Source: Coffea arabica
Lineage: Eukaryota > Streptophyta > Magnoliopsida > Gentianales > Rubiaceae
Length of the DNA stretch: 64,000 bases
NCBI RefSeq assembly: GCF_036785885.1
Contig: NC_092312.1
Location: 16,944,001-17,008,000, forward strand
Direction: 5' to 3'
Part shown: positions 11,551 to 26,500 of the stretch, piece after piece
How the letters are laid out: each line of letters opens with the position of its first letter
Position numbering within the stretch: position 1 is the first letter of the stretch
The notes under the pieces: generated by a model
The model's input: the letters and a program-made list of their open reading frames with translations, nothing else
Databases searched by the model: none
What the model was told of the DNA's origin: nothing
Position numbers and translations under genes: made by a program

Positions 11551-14500
11551 ATGAAGGGTGATGGGAATGGTAATACGCGGACAGTGGCCAATGTTGTAAC
11601 CCCTCGGTCGACTAGGACTATAGGGAGGGCTAATAATTCCAGTTATTCAGAGTGTAATTCAACGCAAAGCACACCTACAAAGAGTGTGAGCAAGCCTCAA
11701 AATCCGGGATTATGTTTGGCTAGTGGTTCTAGGCCTCCTCCTAGTGGTGGTGCTCGGATGTCCAACTTTGCTGCTCTGTCTAAAGGGATACCAATTTCTT
11801 GTAATTCAGTTACTGTTGTCAATTCTGTCGAGGTCCCCCATTTTGAACTCAAGGAGGACCACTCATTCTGGTTGGAGCACAATGTCCAGGTAAGCTGCTT
11901 TTATTGATGTGCTATGTCTTTTCAGCTCTCGATGAATATATTTGTTTATTTTTTTCCTTACATTATTTGTAAAAGAGTAAATTTGGAAGCTAAGCATTGA
12001 ATTTATTTAGGTTTTGATACGTGTACGGCCTCTCAGCAATGCAGAAAAGAGTACTCATGGTTACTCTAGGTGCCTGAAGCAGGAAAGTGCACAAACCATC
12101 ACCTGGATTGGGCAACCTGAAACACGGTTCACATTTGATCATGTTGCCTGTGAATCAATAGACCAGGTATTCTATTAGATTAAAAAAAAAAAGCAATTAC
12201 GAATGAATTTCTTGTGGAAATTTCCTTCGTCTAATATCGAAACTATTGCAATTTTTCAGGAAACACTTTTCAGGTTGGTTGGTTTGCCAATGGTGGAGAA
12301 CTGCTTATCTGGATACAACAGCTGTATGTTTGCTTATGGGCAGGTATGAAATATAAATTGCACGTTCTTCTTAAAATCATTAGAAGTAAACTGGGGAGTG
12401 TATATATTGTTGGCTCTCATTTACCAAAGTAGAAGCCTGCAGAATTACCAAGCATTTCATAGGAAAGAATGCAACTGAGACAAAAATAAAATAAAATCGT
12501 AGGAGAGTATTTCCGAGAATCCCTATCAATAGATAGAATCTGATGCGTATCTTGACTGAACTAAAAGGATATATTACTTCTTATATTTGCTTTATTCTAT
12601 TGTCTGGCTCTAAATGTCCTCTCCCGCTAAATATTTTGAGACTCTTCTATGGTTTTAAAATGTGTAAACTGTCAACAGTTTTACAATTTTCTGTCTCTCC
12701 TGGCTTCTTTGAATAACTATTGCCTTTCCTCTGCTAATTATACTTGGTTTTAGGTGTCTGTGTTGCTGTCAAAGTTTCCTCCTTTTCAAAATGCGGCAGT
12801 TTTTTCAGCTCTGGTTGTTCACTTGTGGTGTTAATCAAAATTTATTGAACCATTAAACCTTGTCCATATGTAGTTTGAAGTAAAATTGCTTTAATCTGCT
12901 TATCTTTTCTTGGGTTTAGCCTGAAGTCAATAGCTTGTCCTGAAATGTAAAAGTTAAACAATGCAGACAGGAAGTGGGAAGACGCACACAATGCTTGGTG
13001 ACATTGACGAGCTAGAAATTAAACCCAGCTTAAATCGTGGTATGACGCCACGGATATTTGAGTTCTTGTTTGCAAGAATCAGAGCAGTAAGATTAACGCC
13101 TTTTCTTTCTTTTGTTCAGTCAACTTCTGATATAAGTATTTTACCATATTTGAACATGCTTTCTATGACTCTTTACCATTCAGGAAGAGGAAAGTCGTAA
13201 GGATGAGAAATTACGATATCATTGCAAATGTTCATTTTTAGAGATCTATAATGAGCAGATTAGCGATCTCCTTGATCCTTCATCAACAAACTTACAGGTA
13301 CTTTCGGTTCTGCCTTTGTACTAATATGACTTTAAACACACATGAAAGGTTTCAGATGTTTTCTGATAATTAAATTTTCCATTTCAAGTTGCGTGAGGAT
13401 ATCAAGAAAGGTGTGTACGTTGAAAATCTATCAGAATTTGAAGTCCAAACTGTTGGTGACATTCTTAGACTTTTGAGACAGGTGACTACTTCTACTTAGT
13501 AATTCAATTTGGAAAATGTCTCTACATGCTGAGCTTTTATGTTGCTGCTTAGGGTTCTTCAAACAGGAAAGTTGCAGCTACCAATATGAACAGAGAAAGC
13601 AGCAGGTCACACAGTGTTTTTACATGTGAAATTGAGAGTAGTTGGGAAAAGGACTCCACATGTAATTTCCGTTTCGCACGGCTGAACCTTGTCGATCTTG
13701 CTGGTTCTGAAAGGTAGCGCTCTAATATAATCAAGCTTGCCATTCATTTATGTTAGGAGAATATTAGTATTCTTATAGATAATAAATTAGTAAGGGTATT
13801 CTTGTAAATAGTCTGTTAGGTTTGTACTCCTATAAATACTAGTTGGTCACTCATAATAGTGTGACTAGATGTTTTCCTCCCAAGATACCTGTTGACATGG
13901 TATCAGAGCAAAAGTCCTAGGGTTAGGGTAAAACATCTAGCAAATCACTGTTCACGCCGCACTGTTCATAGCGGCACTGTTCACGTATACTGTTCACGGC
14001 ACTGTTCACGCCGATACTGTTCACGTAGTTACTGTTCATGCCGTTACTGTTCACGCGTTTGTCTCAAGTTTTGACCCGTTCTTTCGTTTGACGTGCTATT
14101 CGGTATGGTTGAAAGGTTTGTTAATACGGTTATCACTGACCAAGTTGAATCAAGTTCTTCAACACATGGGTCCCAGAAAACTGTTACTATATCTGAGGAA
14201 GATTATGTTAAATTCCTACAGTACCAATCTACAAATCACGCATCTCTTCCCTCTGCTTCTTTAGCACAAAAAGGTAATGACCCATGGATTATTGATTCCG
14301 GGGCTACTGATCATATGTCAGGTACCTCTAAAATTTTTTCTAATTTTCAAGAGTCAACTCCCTTTCCTCATGTTACTTTAGCTGATGGATCTACTACTAA
14401 AGTTAAAGGACTAGGCACTGTAGAAATTAATCCATCACTTCCGCTATCTTCTGTTCTTTACGTACCCAATTTGCCATTTAATCTAATGTCTGTTAGTAAG

Positions 14501-17500
14501 CTCACTAAATTTCTACAGTGTACAGTTACTTTTTCTCCTGATTCTGTTGTCATTCAGGATTTGAAGACAAAGAGGATGATTGGTGGAGGGCATGAGCATA
14601 ATGGTCTTTATTTTCTCAACTTCAATGGTCCGATAGCATGTCCTGCTACTGTTTCTCCTCTTGAAATTCACTGTCGTTTAGGTCATCCGTCTTTACAAAA
14701 TTTGAAAAAGTTGGTTCCTACTTTGAATCAATTATCTTCGTTAGAATGTGAGTCTTGTCAGTTAGGAAAGCATCATCGTGTTTCTTTTGCTCCTAGAGTC
14801 AATAAACGGGTTTCTGAACCTTTTTTGTTAGTTCATTCTGATGTTTGGGGTCCTAGTCGAGTCACTTCAAAGTTAGGTTTTAAATATTTTGTAGTCTTTG
14901 TTGATGATTTTTCCAGAGTTACATGGCTTTATTTAATGAAAGATCGTTCAGAATTATATTCCATTTTTTGTGCATTTGTTACAGAAATAAAGAATCAATT
15001 TGGTGTGCCTGTACGTATACTTCGCAGTGATAATGCGAAAGAATATTTTTCCACTCCTTTTAATACCTTTATGACTAAGTCTGGTATTATTCATCAGTCC
15101 TCTTGTCCTCACACTCCACAACAGAATGGAGTTGCTGAAAGAAAAATTGGGCATTTAATCGAAATTGCTCGAACACTATTGTTGCACATGAATGTGCCCA
15201 AACAATTTTGGAGTGATGCAATTCTAACTGCATGTTATTTAATTAATCGCATGCCATCTAATATTCTTGGAGGTCAATTACCTCACTCCATTCTTTTTCC
15301 TCATGAATCTGTGTTTAAATTGCCTCCTCGTATTTTTGGATGTGTGTGCTTTGTTCATCAGTTTGCTCCCGGGGTGGATAAATTAGATTCTCGTGCTATT
15401 AAGTGTATTTTCTTAGGATATACACGAGCGCAAAAAGGGTATAGATGTTACAGTCCAGTTTTAAATCGATTTTTTACTTGTGCTGATGTTACTTTCTTTG
15501 AATCCACTCCGTATTTTATCAAGCAAAGTATGTCTTGTGAATTAGACCAGTGTCCCTCTTTTTCCTCTCCTGTTTTACCAGTCCCTTCCCCTTTATTACC
15601 TGAGTTGTCTAGTCCACCAGATTCCATAGCTCGATTATCTCGTCCTCATCTTCAAGTTTACTCTCGTCGTTCCATGGTTGAGAAAGTTCCTGATATGCCA
15701 CGCACTTCACCAATTAACTCTCAATCTTCAAATCCAGGTATGACGCCCTCCTCTGAGTTAGATCTTCCTATTGCTTTACGCAAAGGTAAGAGACATTGTA
15801 CTTCCCATCCTATTTCTAATTTTGTTTCTTATTCTCGTCTCTCTATGTCATATTCTTCTTTTGTTGCTTCTCTTGATTCTATCTCTATTCCTAAGTCTAT
15901 TACCTATGCTCTTAATCATCCTGGTTGGAGATTAGCTATGCAAGAAGAGATGTCTGCTTTGGAACAAAATGGTACTTGGGATCTTGTCCCTCGTCCTTCA
16001 GGTAAGCCTGTTGTTGGTTGTAAATGGGTGTACACTATAAAAGTGCAGCCTAATGGTTCTATTGATAGATTGAAGGCTCGGTTGGTAGCTAGAGGATTTA
16101 CTCAGGTGTATGGAGTAGACTATTTAGAAACATTTTCTCCTGTTGCAAAGATTACCTCTGTCCGTCTTCTTATCTCTTTGGCAGCAACTTATAATTGGCC
16201 ATTGCATCAGTTGGATGTGAAAAATGCATTTCTGCATGGAGATTTGGAAGAAGAGGTATATATGGAACAACCTCCTGGATTTGTTGTTCAGGGGGAGAAT
16301 CCGCGGTTGGTTTGTCGTTTGAAAAAATCCTTATATGGATTGAAACAGTCCCCGAGGGCTTGGTTTGGCCGGTTTAGTAGTGTTGTCATGGAGTTCGGTC
16401 TGACAAGATGTGGAGTAGATCACTCTGTATTTTATCGGCATTCTAATGCTGGTAAAATTTTATTAGTTGTTTATGTGGATGACATTGTGATTACAGGTGA
16501 TGATGTTGTGGGGATTCAGAAACTTAAATCCAATCTGCAGGCAAACTTTCAGACAAAGGATTTAGGTCATCTACAGTATTTTCTGGGTATTGAGGTAGCT
16601 CGGTCTAAATATGGGATTTATTTATGTCAAAGAAAATATGTACTCGATATGTTGAGTGAAGTTGGGATGTTAGGTTGCCGACCTGTGGATACTCCTATGG
16701 ATCCCAATGTGAAATTAGCAGGAGATCAAGGTGCATTACTTGATGATCCTAAGCAATATCGAAGACTTGTGGGTAAATTAAATTATCTCACTGTAACGAG
16801 ACCTGACATTTCGTTTGCAGTGAGTGTTGTGAGTCAATTTCTTGATACCCCTCGTACTAGTCATTGGGATGCTGTTATACGGATTCTCAGGTATCTTAAA
16901 AATGCTCCTGGAAAAGGGTTGCTGTATCAAAATCATGGACACAATGATATTGAAGGATATAGTGATGCAGATTGGGCTGGTTCTGCCTCAGATCGAAGAT
17001 CGACTACAGGATATTGTGTGTTTGTTGGTGGTAATTTAGTGTCGTGGAAGAGTAAGAAGCAAACAGTTGTATCCAGATCAAGTGCAGAATCTGAATACCG
17101 CGCTATGGCTCACACTGTGTGTGAGTTGGTTTGGGTGAAGAGCATGTTACTGGAACTTGGGTTTGAACATAAACAGCCTATGAATTTAGTGTGTGATAAT
17201 CAGGCGGCTGTTCATATTGCGTCTAATCCAGTGTTTCATGAAAGGACAAAACATATTGAAGTTGATTGTCATTTCATTCGAGAGAAATTGCTTGACGGGG
17301 TCATCAAGACATCTCATGTACCGTCTGTAGATCAATTGGCTGATGTATTTACTAAGAGTTTAGGGGGCTCTAGGGTGAAATATATTTGTAACAAGTTGGG
17401 TGCTTATGATATATATGCTCCAACTTGAGGGGGAGTGTTAGGAGAATATTAGTATTCTTATAGATAATAAATTAGTAAGGGTATTCTTGTAAATAGTCTG

Positions 17501-20500
17501 TTAGGTTTGTACTCCTATAAATACTAGTTGGTCACTCATAATAGTATGACTAGATGTTTTCCTCCCAAGATACCTGTTGACAATTTACAATGTCAAAAAC
17601 ATGAACTCCAATATGTATGCCACATTGCCTTCGCTTGCAACAGGCAAAAGACTTCTGGCGCTGAAGGTGAACGTCTAAAGGAGGCAGCAAATATCAACAA
17701 ATCATTATCTACTCTAGGGTATGCTCAACATCATTAGATGCTGCTGCCAGTATTACCCTTTTGGTGGCAGGCTCCTATGTTTAACTTTATTTATATTTTT
17801 CCCTCTTGCAGACATGTAATAATGGTTCTTGTGGATGTTGCAAATGGAAGACCAAGGCATATTCCATATAGAGACTCCAGGCTGACATTTTTGCTTCAGG
17901 TCAAGTAAAAGTTATTTCTTGCTCGTCATTGAGCATTAACGTATACATACTTTTGTTCTCACAAGAAATGTAATACAGGATTCTCTAGGTGGAAACTCGA
18001 AAACAATGATAATAGCCAACGTCAGCCCTTCTATTTGGTCCGTACATAAGTTTTTGCTACTTTGATGCACTGTGCCTAGAATGTAGAGGTCCTGAAATTA
18101 TATGGACTTTAACTTCATTTCTCTTCTTCAGCTCAGCTGCAGAAACACTGAACACTTTAAAGTTTGCTCAGCGAGCAAAGCTCATTCAGAACAATGTAAG
18201 CTATTTTCCTAGTGTATCTAACGTGATCCATTTTCAGATTCAACCAATATATTAGCTCCTATTTTTTTCTTTGTTTTTATCTCTCTTTTGTGATAAAATA
18301 GGCTGTTGTTAATGAAGATACTTCTGGAGATGTTGTCACATTACAAAACCAGATACGGCTTCTTAAGGTAGCATCTTCTGTTTTACTGATCTCAATATGC
18401 AATCAATCCAAAAATTTGATCTTTTATGGAACTATTCAACAGGAGGAGCTTTCTGTTCTCAAACATCAAAATGTATCCCGGGCTTTGACATTTGGTCCAC
18501 TTATGGTGAATAATACACATGAAGATGGCAGTAGTTGCTATGAAGAAGCATTTGAAATAGATCAGCAGCCTTATTTACTTGATAAAGACAAAGGCAGTCT
18601 GAGATTATCTACTAAACAGGTATAATAGCTTCCTTTTTGTGCATAAGCCTTCTTGCATTTTTGATGTTTCCAGTAATTATCTGCCTCAAACATCAATTAA
18701 ACGGAGAGGACATGGAGCATTTAGCGGCTGAGGGATCTAACGATGGGAAATGGAGATATCATCAGGCAATAGGACCGAGGATGAGATTAATTATTTTGTC
18801 CAACAAATGACAATTGACCATTAGTGTACAGAATGTGGAAGTAATTTTTGCTATTCATATATCATGGATTGTCCACTATGTCACTGTGCCACTCATGAAT
18901 TAGTTGAATTGCAAGAGAAAAGCTCTATATAACCGATTCCTTTCTAGAATTAAAATACAATTTTAATTTTCATCTTTATGACTTCAAGATCTTTCTTGCT
19001 TATGAAATGCTTGTGATGTTTAATTTTAGAATATCTTTTTTTCTGCCATATCCAGCTATTTTATTCCTCAGTTTTTTCTTATCCAGTTCAAATCGTTGGA
19101 GACTACACTTGCTGGTGCTTTAAGGAGAGAAAAGATGGCAGAAATTTCTATTAAACAACTTGAAGCTGAGATTGAGCAGCTGAACCGTCTGGTAGTCCTG
19201 ATCCTATCTTCTTATATATGTGCTTTTTTTCACAAGAAGAGCCACACTAATCACAAAACACAAGTTATATTGTCATATAGCTCTAAATTCTTTACTTGCT
19301 TGATTTTCCTTGCATAATAATACAGTGTTTCACAGGTGCGTCAAAGGGAGGAAGACACCAGGTGCACAAAGATGATGTTGAAATTCAGGGAAGACAAGAT
19401 TCAACGATTGGAGTCTCTTCTTGGTGGATTAATGCCAACAGATGCTTACTTATTGGAAGAGAACAGGGAGCTTTCCAATGAAGTTCAGTTGCTTCGAGCC
19501 AAAGTAGAAAAAAATCCAGAAGTGACTCGCTTTGCCCTTGAAAACATTAGGCTTCTAGAACAACTTCGAAGGTAGGATTTCTAAGAATAAAAATCATGAG
19601 ACATTCTAAGATACTTTTAAGAGTAAGAGGTATTGATTTTGGTCTAAAAGTTCATTATTTCTGCTGGTAGATTTCAGGACTTCTATGAAGAAGGGGAGAG
19701 AGAAATGCTATCAGCAGAGGTATCTGAACTTCGGGATCAGGTATTCAAGAATCTGAAAAACAGCCGAGATGCTTTTTCTGTTCTCAAGTTTGTGGCATGT
19801 ATTAACACTATCCCCCTTTTCGACAGTTAATTTTTTCTCTTGACGGGACATTGAAGCAACTTAACCATCTAGACATGAGCATGCTGCCCAATGTAATCCT
19901 CTAAAGTACCTTTTAATCTCTTTCTACTGCCATTCCTGATTTAGGTTCAAAATTAGAATAGAAATAGAAGAGATTGTAAGTATCAAACCCTTAACGCCTT
20001 ACATAATTAATTCTTTGTCCCTTTGTGACAGCAGCGCATAGATGTACTCGAAGAGAATGATTCAGTTCACGAAGAGGTTTGAATTCTCATCTCTGAAGAG
20101 TTGGGTGAAATTCCATGATCTTGATTTCTCATATCTGATATGTAGTCTTATATTGCAGTTAAAAAGGACACTGTGTGAATTAGAAGAATGCAGGACTAAC
20201 CTAAACCGCTGCTTAGAGTACAATGCAAAGCTCAGCAGGTAAAGAGTTCGTTCCTGCTGCATCTTTTCTTCTTCTTTTTTTCTTTTTTGGCTCAACAATT
20301 TCAGACTCTGCAGGGAAGTTGAGGATTTGCACTCTTCATTAAGCATTAGTAGATCTGGAGCTGAGGAACAGGATGGCAATATTAAAGTCATTAAGGTAAC
20401 TTTCTTGGACAATGGCACTCCATTTTATGGGTAGCTAAAGATCATGTTTGGCTCGGCAAGTGGATGAGGCCCATAAATATGCTTTTCTTGAGTTTTGCAA

Positions 20501-23500
20501 AAGGTCAAAGAACATTTCTTATTGAGGGATGTGAATAAACTTATTAAATTTATTCATCTTAACTGCTCTTGATCATAACATGTAATTAGTTATGTTTCGA
20601 GGAACAGTATATTTAAAATCTCTGTTAATATTGTTGTAAATAATAGCTAATGTATTAAACAGTATATTAACAGGAAGTTATTGAATAACAGTTCCTTTAT
20701 AAGTGCAGAAGTGATGTGTAATGTGCAAGTCAATTTATCTAACATGAAATTCTGGTCTTTGTATAATTACAGAAGTGCATTTAGTAGGTTTTGTAGCTTA
20801 AGAACGTTTCAGGATGATTTGCAGTTCTTAGCATATGCATGAACCTTCTTAGTGGAGCATAATGACCATATGTTATTTTTCTTGCACAGTATGTGTCATG
20901 CAATATAGGATATGCACTTTCAAGTTGTTGATGAGGATAATTTTCCATGACTTTCCAGGAGTCCATAACGGAAGCTCCATCTTTCCATAATGAGCCAATA
21001 GAGGCTGCTCAGAAAGTGAAGAAAGAAACTTGGCCAGGAAATATGAATGAACAAATAGAAGAAGTTCTTGATTTGCAACTGGAGTTGGATATTGTGAAAG
21101 TTATTCTTAAAGAAGAGAGGTCTTACCGTCAGCAAGCTGAGACCAGGGCACAATCCTTGAACAGAGATCTTAGTCTGTCAAAGGAAAAGGTCCTTTTGAT
21201 AACCAAACAGTGTAATGCTGTGGAAGAAGAACTAAAGGAAGCAAAATCCATCATTGAAGCTCTCGAGTCACAACAAATTCTAGTGATCAATGAGTTAGAG
21301 GAACTCAGAAACGCTAACACCCAGAACGTGGAAACTTTGCACAAACAGAAGCTTGAACTCTCTACTCTGAAGGAGCAAACTGGTTGTCAAGATTTCAAAA
21401 ATCTTCCATCAACTACGCACAATGAAGATTGTTCTTTAGAAGAGAAGCTGAACAAGATGCATGCTTCTCTAGAAAAAGCCAACAGACTCAATAAGTGGTA
21501 CCAAAGTGACAGAGCATTTCAGGCATCCAATGAAGAACAAATGGATGAGGTCCGTAGGCAGGTTGAGGCTGAAACTGCCGAGGTCATTGTATGCCTGCAG
21601 GAAGAACTTTATCTTCTTCAGCAAGAAGTCCAAGCAGGTAATGAGAAAGAGATGGAGACCAAAGAGAGCTTGGCAGTTTTGCAAACTGAAATAAAAGAAT
21701 TGCAGGAAAAATTATCTTTGATGACCCAAGAAAACACAAAATTGAGCAAATTGCTAGAGAACAAAGAAAATGAATTAGCACAATTGTCTGGAGAATGGGA
21801 TCTGTTGACCAATGAGATTGAAGCTGTTCTCCAAGGTGGGCATGAGTCCCTTAAAGATGCATCAGATCAACTGACTACTATCTCAAGTTCATTTCCCCAG
21901 AAAAGCAGTTGGATTTCTGCACAATTTGGAAGGATGGCAAAACACATTTTTGAGAAGGAATTGCTGATTGAAGAGCTCAACCATTATTTAGATGTTGCTT
22001 CCAGTAAAAGAAACGAAATGGAGTGCATGCTGAGTTCTTTAAGAGGAGCCGCTCTGGTTATGACTGAAGTGCACCAGCAAGAGTGCAGTAGAAAGGACAA
22101 AGAGATAATCCAGCTATCTTCCCAGTTGACTGCTGAATCTTCCACAATTCTTGAACTGAATAACAGAATCAAGCATGTCGAGGATCATCTTAGAAATGCT
22201 TCAACTTGTGCAACAGTTGCTTTTGTTATTGTGAATCGATTATCTGAGTTGAACTCTAATCATCTTGATGCATTAAAGCATTTGGATAAACAGCTCATGG
22301 AACTAGTAGAAACAAACACTAACAAGGATTGTGTAATTCAGAGTCAGGCTTCGATAATTGGCGAAGCAGAGAAGCAGGTTCAGTCTCTTAAAAAAGACTT
22401 AGAAGGGTTGAAGGCAAGCTGCAGTGATCTAAGTCTGAAGCTATCTGAGGAGCAGAAATGTGGTAATGCTTTGAGACTGGAGCTAGAAGACTATGAAGAA
22501 AAAACTATCTTGAAAACAGGAGAGAAACTTACAGAGTTCAAAAATGGTGTTTCAGAAGTGAGATCTTACATGAAGGAGTATGTGGAGACAATTGGAAGTT
22601 TTGGAGGACATGATTCTACAGAAACTTCTACATGCTTCTCAGTCAATGAAAATGATGACAAACGGGTAATTTAGCACTTTCCTTATTTAATCTAGCTGAC
22701 TCTTTAGTTCGTTCACCCTTTAAAAAAGAATGAAGCATAAGATTTCTTCAGAATTTCATTTACTAATTGTGTCTATGTTGGTATTTGTTGCAGACAGGTA
22801 TGGAGACAAAAGAAGCTTTCAAATGCATGAACTCATGTGCTGACGGAGATATAATATTTAAATCACCAGGATGTTTTGCTGACCTAGGAAATAACAGAAG
22901 TGGTGAGAACATTTTGGAGTGTCAAAATACTTTGAAGGATGTAAACAACAAAGATGCCACCATTATGCTTCTGAAGAAAGAAATAGAATCTGCTCTCGAA
23001 AGCTTGAATGGGGTGCAAGCTGAGATGTCCAAATTACGAGATGAGAAAGATAAATTCTACACATCCGAGAAAGAGATCCAGAGGGGCATTGACTGCATTG
23101 TGAATCAGGTAGTTCTTTTGCAGAATGCTATGGATTATTTTGAAGAGGAATCAAAATTCAGGATTGATAGTCTGGAATTTAAGCTACATGGGTTGGAAGA
23201 AATTGTGCAGTACTCTTGTAATTCCTGGATCAAGCAAAAAGAGGTAATCCATTCCAAATTTGTTGATTCTTATTTAAGTGGAATATCTAATAACTCAGGC
23301 TGCCTAATTTGATCGAGCAATAAGTGGAATTTCTGATCAATCTTGCAAAACTGTGAATGGACAAGCTCGTTCCTGTTTTTCATAATTGACAATACTATAA
23401 ATAACCTAAATTTACAAGTTGGGGGTGGAAAAAATATTCACCTTCCTCTGTCAGATTGTGTATTTACCATTATCCTATAACAAATTCTAGTCTCGGCTAT

Positions 23501-26500
23501 TAACTGAGTCCTAATTGATCGTCTCCCTTGTTAATACTTGATAATTTAACCTGTACTTTTTTGCAGTTGCTTGAGGCAGAGCTTGGGGATGCAAGGGCAG
23601 TTTCCACGCAGAAAGACACTGAAGCTTCCTGCATTCTTGCTAAATTTGAAGAGGTCCAAGACACCATGAAAGATGCAGATATAATGATAAATGAACTTAT
23701 GATAGCGAATGAAACCCTAAAGCTTGAGGTTAAAGAGCTCAGGAAAAAGGAGGTTTCGCTAATTTGTGACAGCGATTCCCTTATCAGGCAAGTTCAAAGC
23801 TTGCAGATCATAAACGATCAGAAGAATTGCCACCTTGAAGAAGTCGAAAGACAGTTGAAATCAGATTTTGACACAATGAAGAGCTCAGTAATGGAAATGG
23901 AGTTGGTTTTTTCACAGGTCCAAACTGCTTCGATCAAAGATTGTTTGTCTGTAGCCTCTGATTGCCTTTCCATGAGGTCTTACTTTCATGACTCCATAAA
24001 GTTAATGAGCTCATGTCTTGAGGACATCTGGTCTGAGATCATTATCAAGGATTCTGCTGTGTCCGTTCTGCACCTTTGTCATTTGGGAATTCTCTTGGAA
24101 ACAGTGACTGGATTAAATGCAGAAAATGGTTTGCTAAGCCGTGGGTTTGGTGAATCTAATGCAGTTATATCTGAGTTGAGAGAGCAGAATATCAAATCAA
24201 GGAGAGAGCTTGAGAGTTGCAGAAGTCTTGAGGGCAAGTTATTGGCTGACATCAAAAATAGTTTTGATCGCATATCCAGGAAAGAGGATGAAACTGGGGA
24301 ACTCAGCATCAAGCTAACTACTTTTGAGCAAAAGATAATGGATCTACAGTTTCAAGAAGAGTTAATGTTGCAAAGGTCTAACCATATGGGATCAGAACTG
24401 GCAGTGCTAATGAAGGAGCTGGATCTTAGTAACCAGAATGTATTGGCATCTTTTCTAGATCGAGAAAGGTTGCTGAAAAAACAGGAGGAAGTATTCCGAT
24501 CTCAGCAGGACAATTTTATAATGGAAATGTCTGCAAGAGATTTTGAATTTTTGATCATGTCATTGCAGTTAGAACAAGCAACTGCTATAAAAGCTGACAT
24601 TGAGAAAGAACAGCAAAGTTCTATTGAAGTTCTTGAGACTTTCAAGGAAGACATGATTTTCCAAGTTATAAATGCAAGAGTAACTGAATCAATCTTGCTT
24701 GAGATAGAAGAAGAACATTCTTCTCTACAGAAGGAATTTGAAGTAGCAGGAAAGGAGCTGCAAGCAATGCTGTCAGAGCTTGACAAAAGGAATGCAACAA
24801 TTTCTCAAATGGAAGATTTCAACAGAACTCTTCTTCTTGATGCTCAGTCATTAAATGAAGTTGCTTCTTTGAATGATAAATTGAAAGGTGAACTTGATGA
24901 GGAGATGGAAGCAAAAAAAATTCTGTCATTCCAGGTTGAGAAACTTAATGCTGAATGTCAGAAATTAATAGTAGACAAGAAGGTGATTGAAGCTGCTCTT
25001 GAACTTTCTTCTGGAGAAATCTCTACCCTTCAGCAGCAAAACCAGACATTGCAAAGTAATATTGTCTTGTTGGAAGCAACATCTCTTCAACTTCAGAATG
25101 AGCTCCAGATGAACAATTCAGAACTTAGCAAGTTCCACTCCGTCGATGAGATGGAGAAGTCAACTCATCGGGATATAGCAAAACTCAAAGCAGAAAATTC
25201 TTTGCTCCTACAGGAATTGGAGGAGAAGAAAGCTGAACTTATCTCATCCTTAAGGGAGAAGAACATCCTTGATGTTGAAAATAAAAAATTGGAGGATTTC
25301 ATCTCTTCATTGGAAAATCAAACTGCAAAACTGCAGATAGATATGGATGAGGCAAGAGCAGAGGTAAATGAACTCCGCCTTTCTCAGTCTGTAGTCAAAG
25401 ATGTCATTAAAACAAAAAGCCAGGATTTGCAAATACAAGTTGCTAGAGTCAAGGCTTTGCAAGAAGAGAAAGCTCTCTTGAGAGGTGAACTCAGAGATTA
25501 CATGAGCAAGGGACGTGAATATCTAAATGCCTCAAGCTCGAAGTTTGTGAGATGTGTTGATTCAGTGGAATATTTGCATGCCGCAGGCAACAATATATGC
25601 AGTTTATCCTCTAAAGAAACTCTTTTGTTGGATGATATGTTCCAAGAACTATGTGTCGAGTTTGGAAGGATATCTAGGCTTTTGGAGGATTTTGAAAATC
25701 TAGAGAATTTAACTAAAGAGCTTGCATCTGAAACAGCTTCTTTACAAACTGAGTTACTGAGGAAAGATGAAATTCTTGGCGGACTGCTATTTGATATGAG
25801 CTTGTTGCAGGAGTCTGCATCTAATAGTATGGACCACAAAGATGAAATTGAAGCATTGTTGGGTTCTATAAGTTCTTTGGAAGATGAACTCCAATTAAAA
25901 TCAGACAATCTCAATGAAGCTGTTGCCAGAGGCCAAGAACTTGAAGCTCAGCTGCAGGAGAAAATGAGGATAATATCCTGTTTGGAGTTGGATATTGCAA
26001 AAGAACATAAGGCTGTAAGATCACTCAAGAGTGAAAATCTTGAATTGATTGCCAGCATCGAAGATGCTTTAGAAGCTAAGAAGTCCATGGAGGAGGAGTT
26101 GGTCGAGAGAAGGAAAGTCAGTGAGAACCTTGAAACTGAGGTTGCTGAAATGGGAATTGCTCTTGCTGAAATGAACATAATGATTGAGTCCTTAAAATGT
26201 AATTTGAATGATGTTACTGTTGAAAGGGATGATCTCCATGGAGAAATGCTTGTTTTAAAGAAAGAGCTGGAGATGGCACGAATTAGTGCTGAAGAAAATG
26301 GAGCACTTGCTGCAGAAGCTCAAGAGGTAGTGCTAATTTGACATACCACTCTCTTTTTGTAATTTGGGAGATTATTCCAACTGCAATTATCATATAATAC
26401 CTATAAATCTTGTTGTTTTAACAGATGGCAGAAATTAGTAAAGTTAATGTTGAAGGTAAGGAACAGGAGGTGAAGCTATTAGAGCGGTCTGTCGAAGAGC

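Larger units (their letters stand above)
13751..17582 (+). mobile_element. Ty1/copia LTR retrotransposon 2, inside kinesin intron 7
   Basis: A 3.8-kb element has short 147-bp LTRs (13751-13897 and 17436-17582) that differ at one base. It is flanked by the 5-bp duplication ATTTA (13746-13750 and 17583-17587). A perfect primer-binding site and a polypurine tract are in place. Pol is a single uninterrupted frame, but the gag capsid and zinc knuckle are missing. The element lies in the same orientation as the kinesin gene. Subtracting it and one duplication leaves an intron of about 93 bp, in line with neighbouring introns. It would depend on gag supplied by relatives. Confidence 0.95.

Noticed and set aside
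17528-17737. Open frame starting in the 3' LTR and running into the kinesin exon at 17644
   Set aside because: The frame is the kinesin exon read through its acceptor; LTR-kinesin fusion cannot be supported without transcript data.
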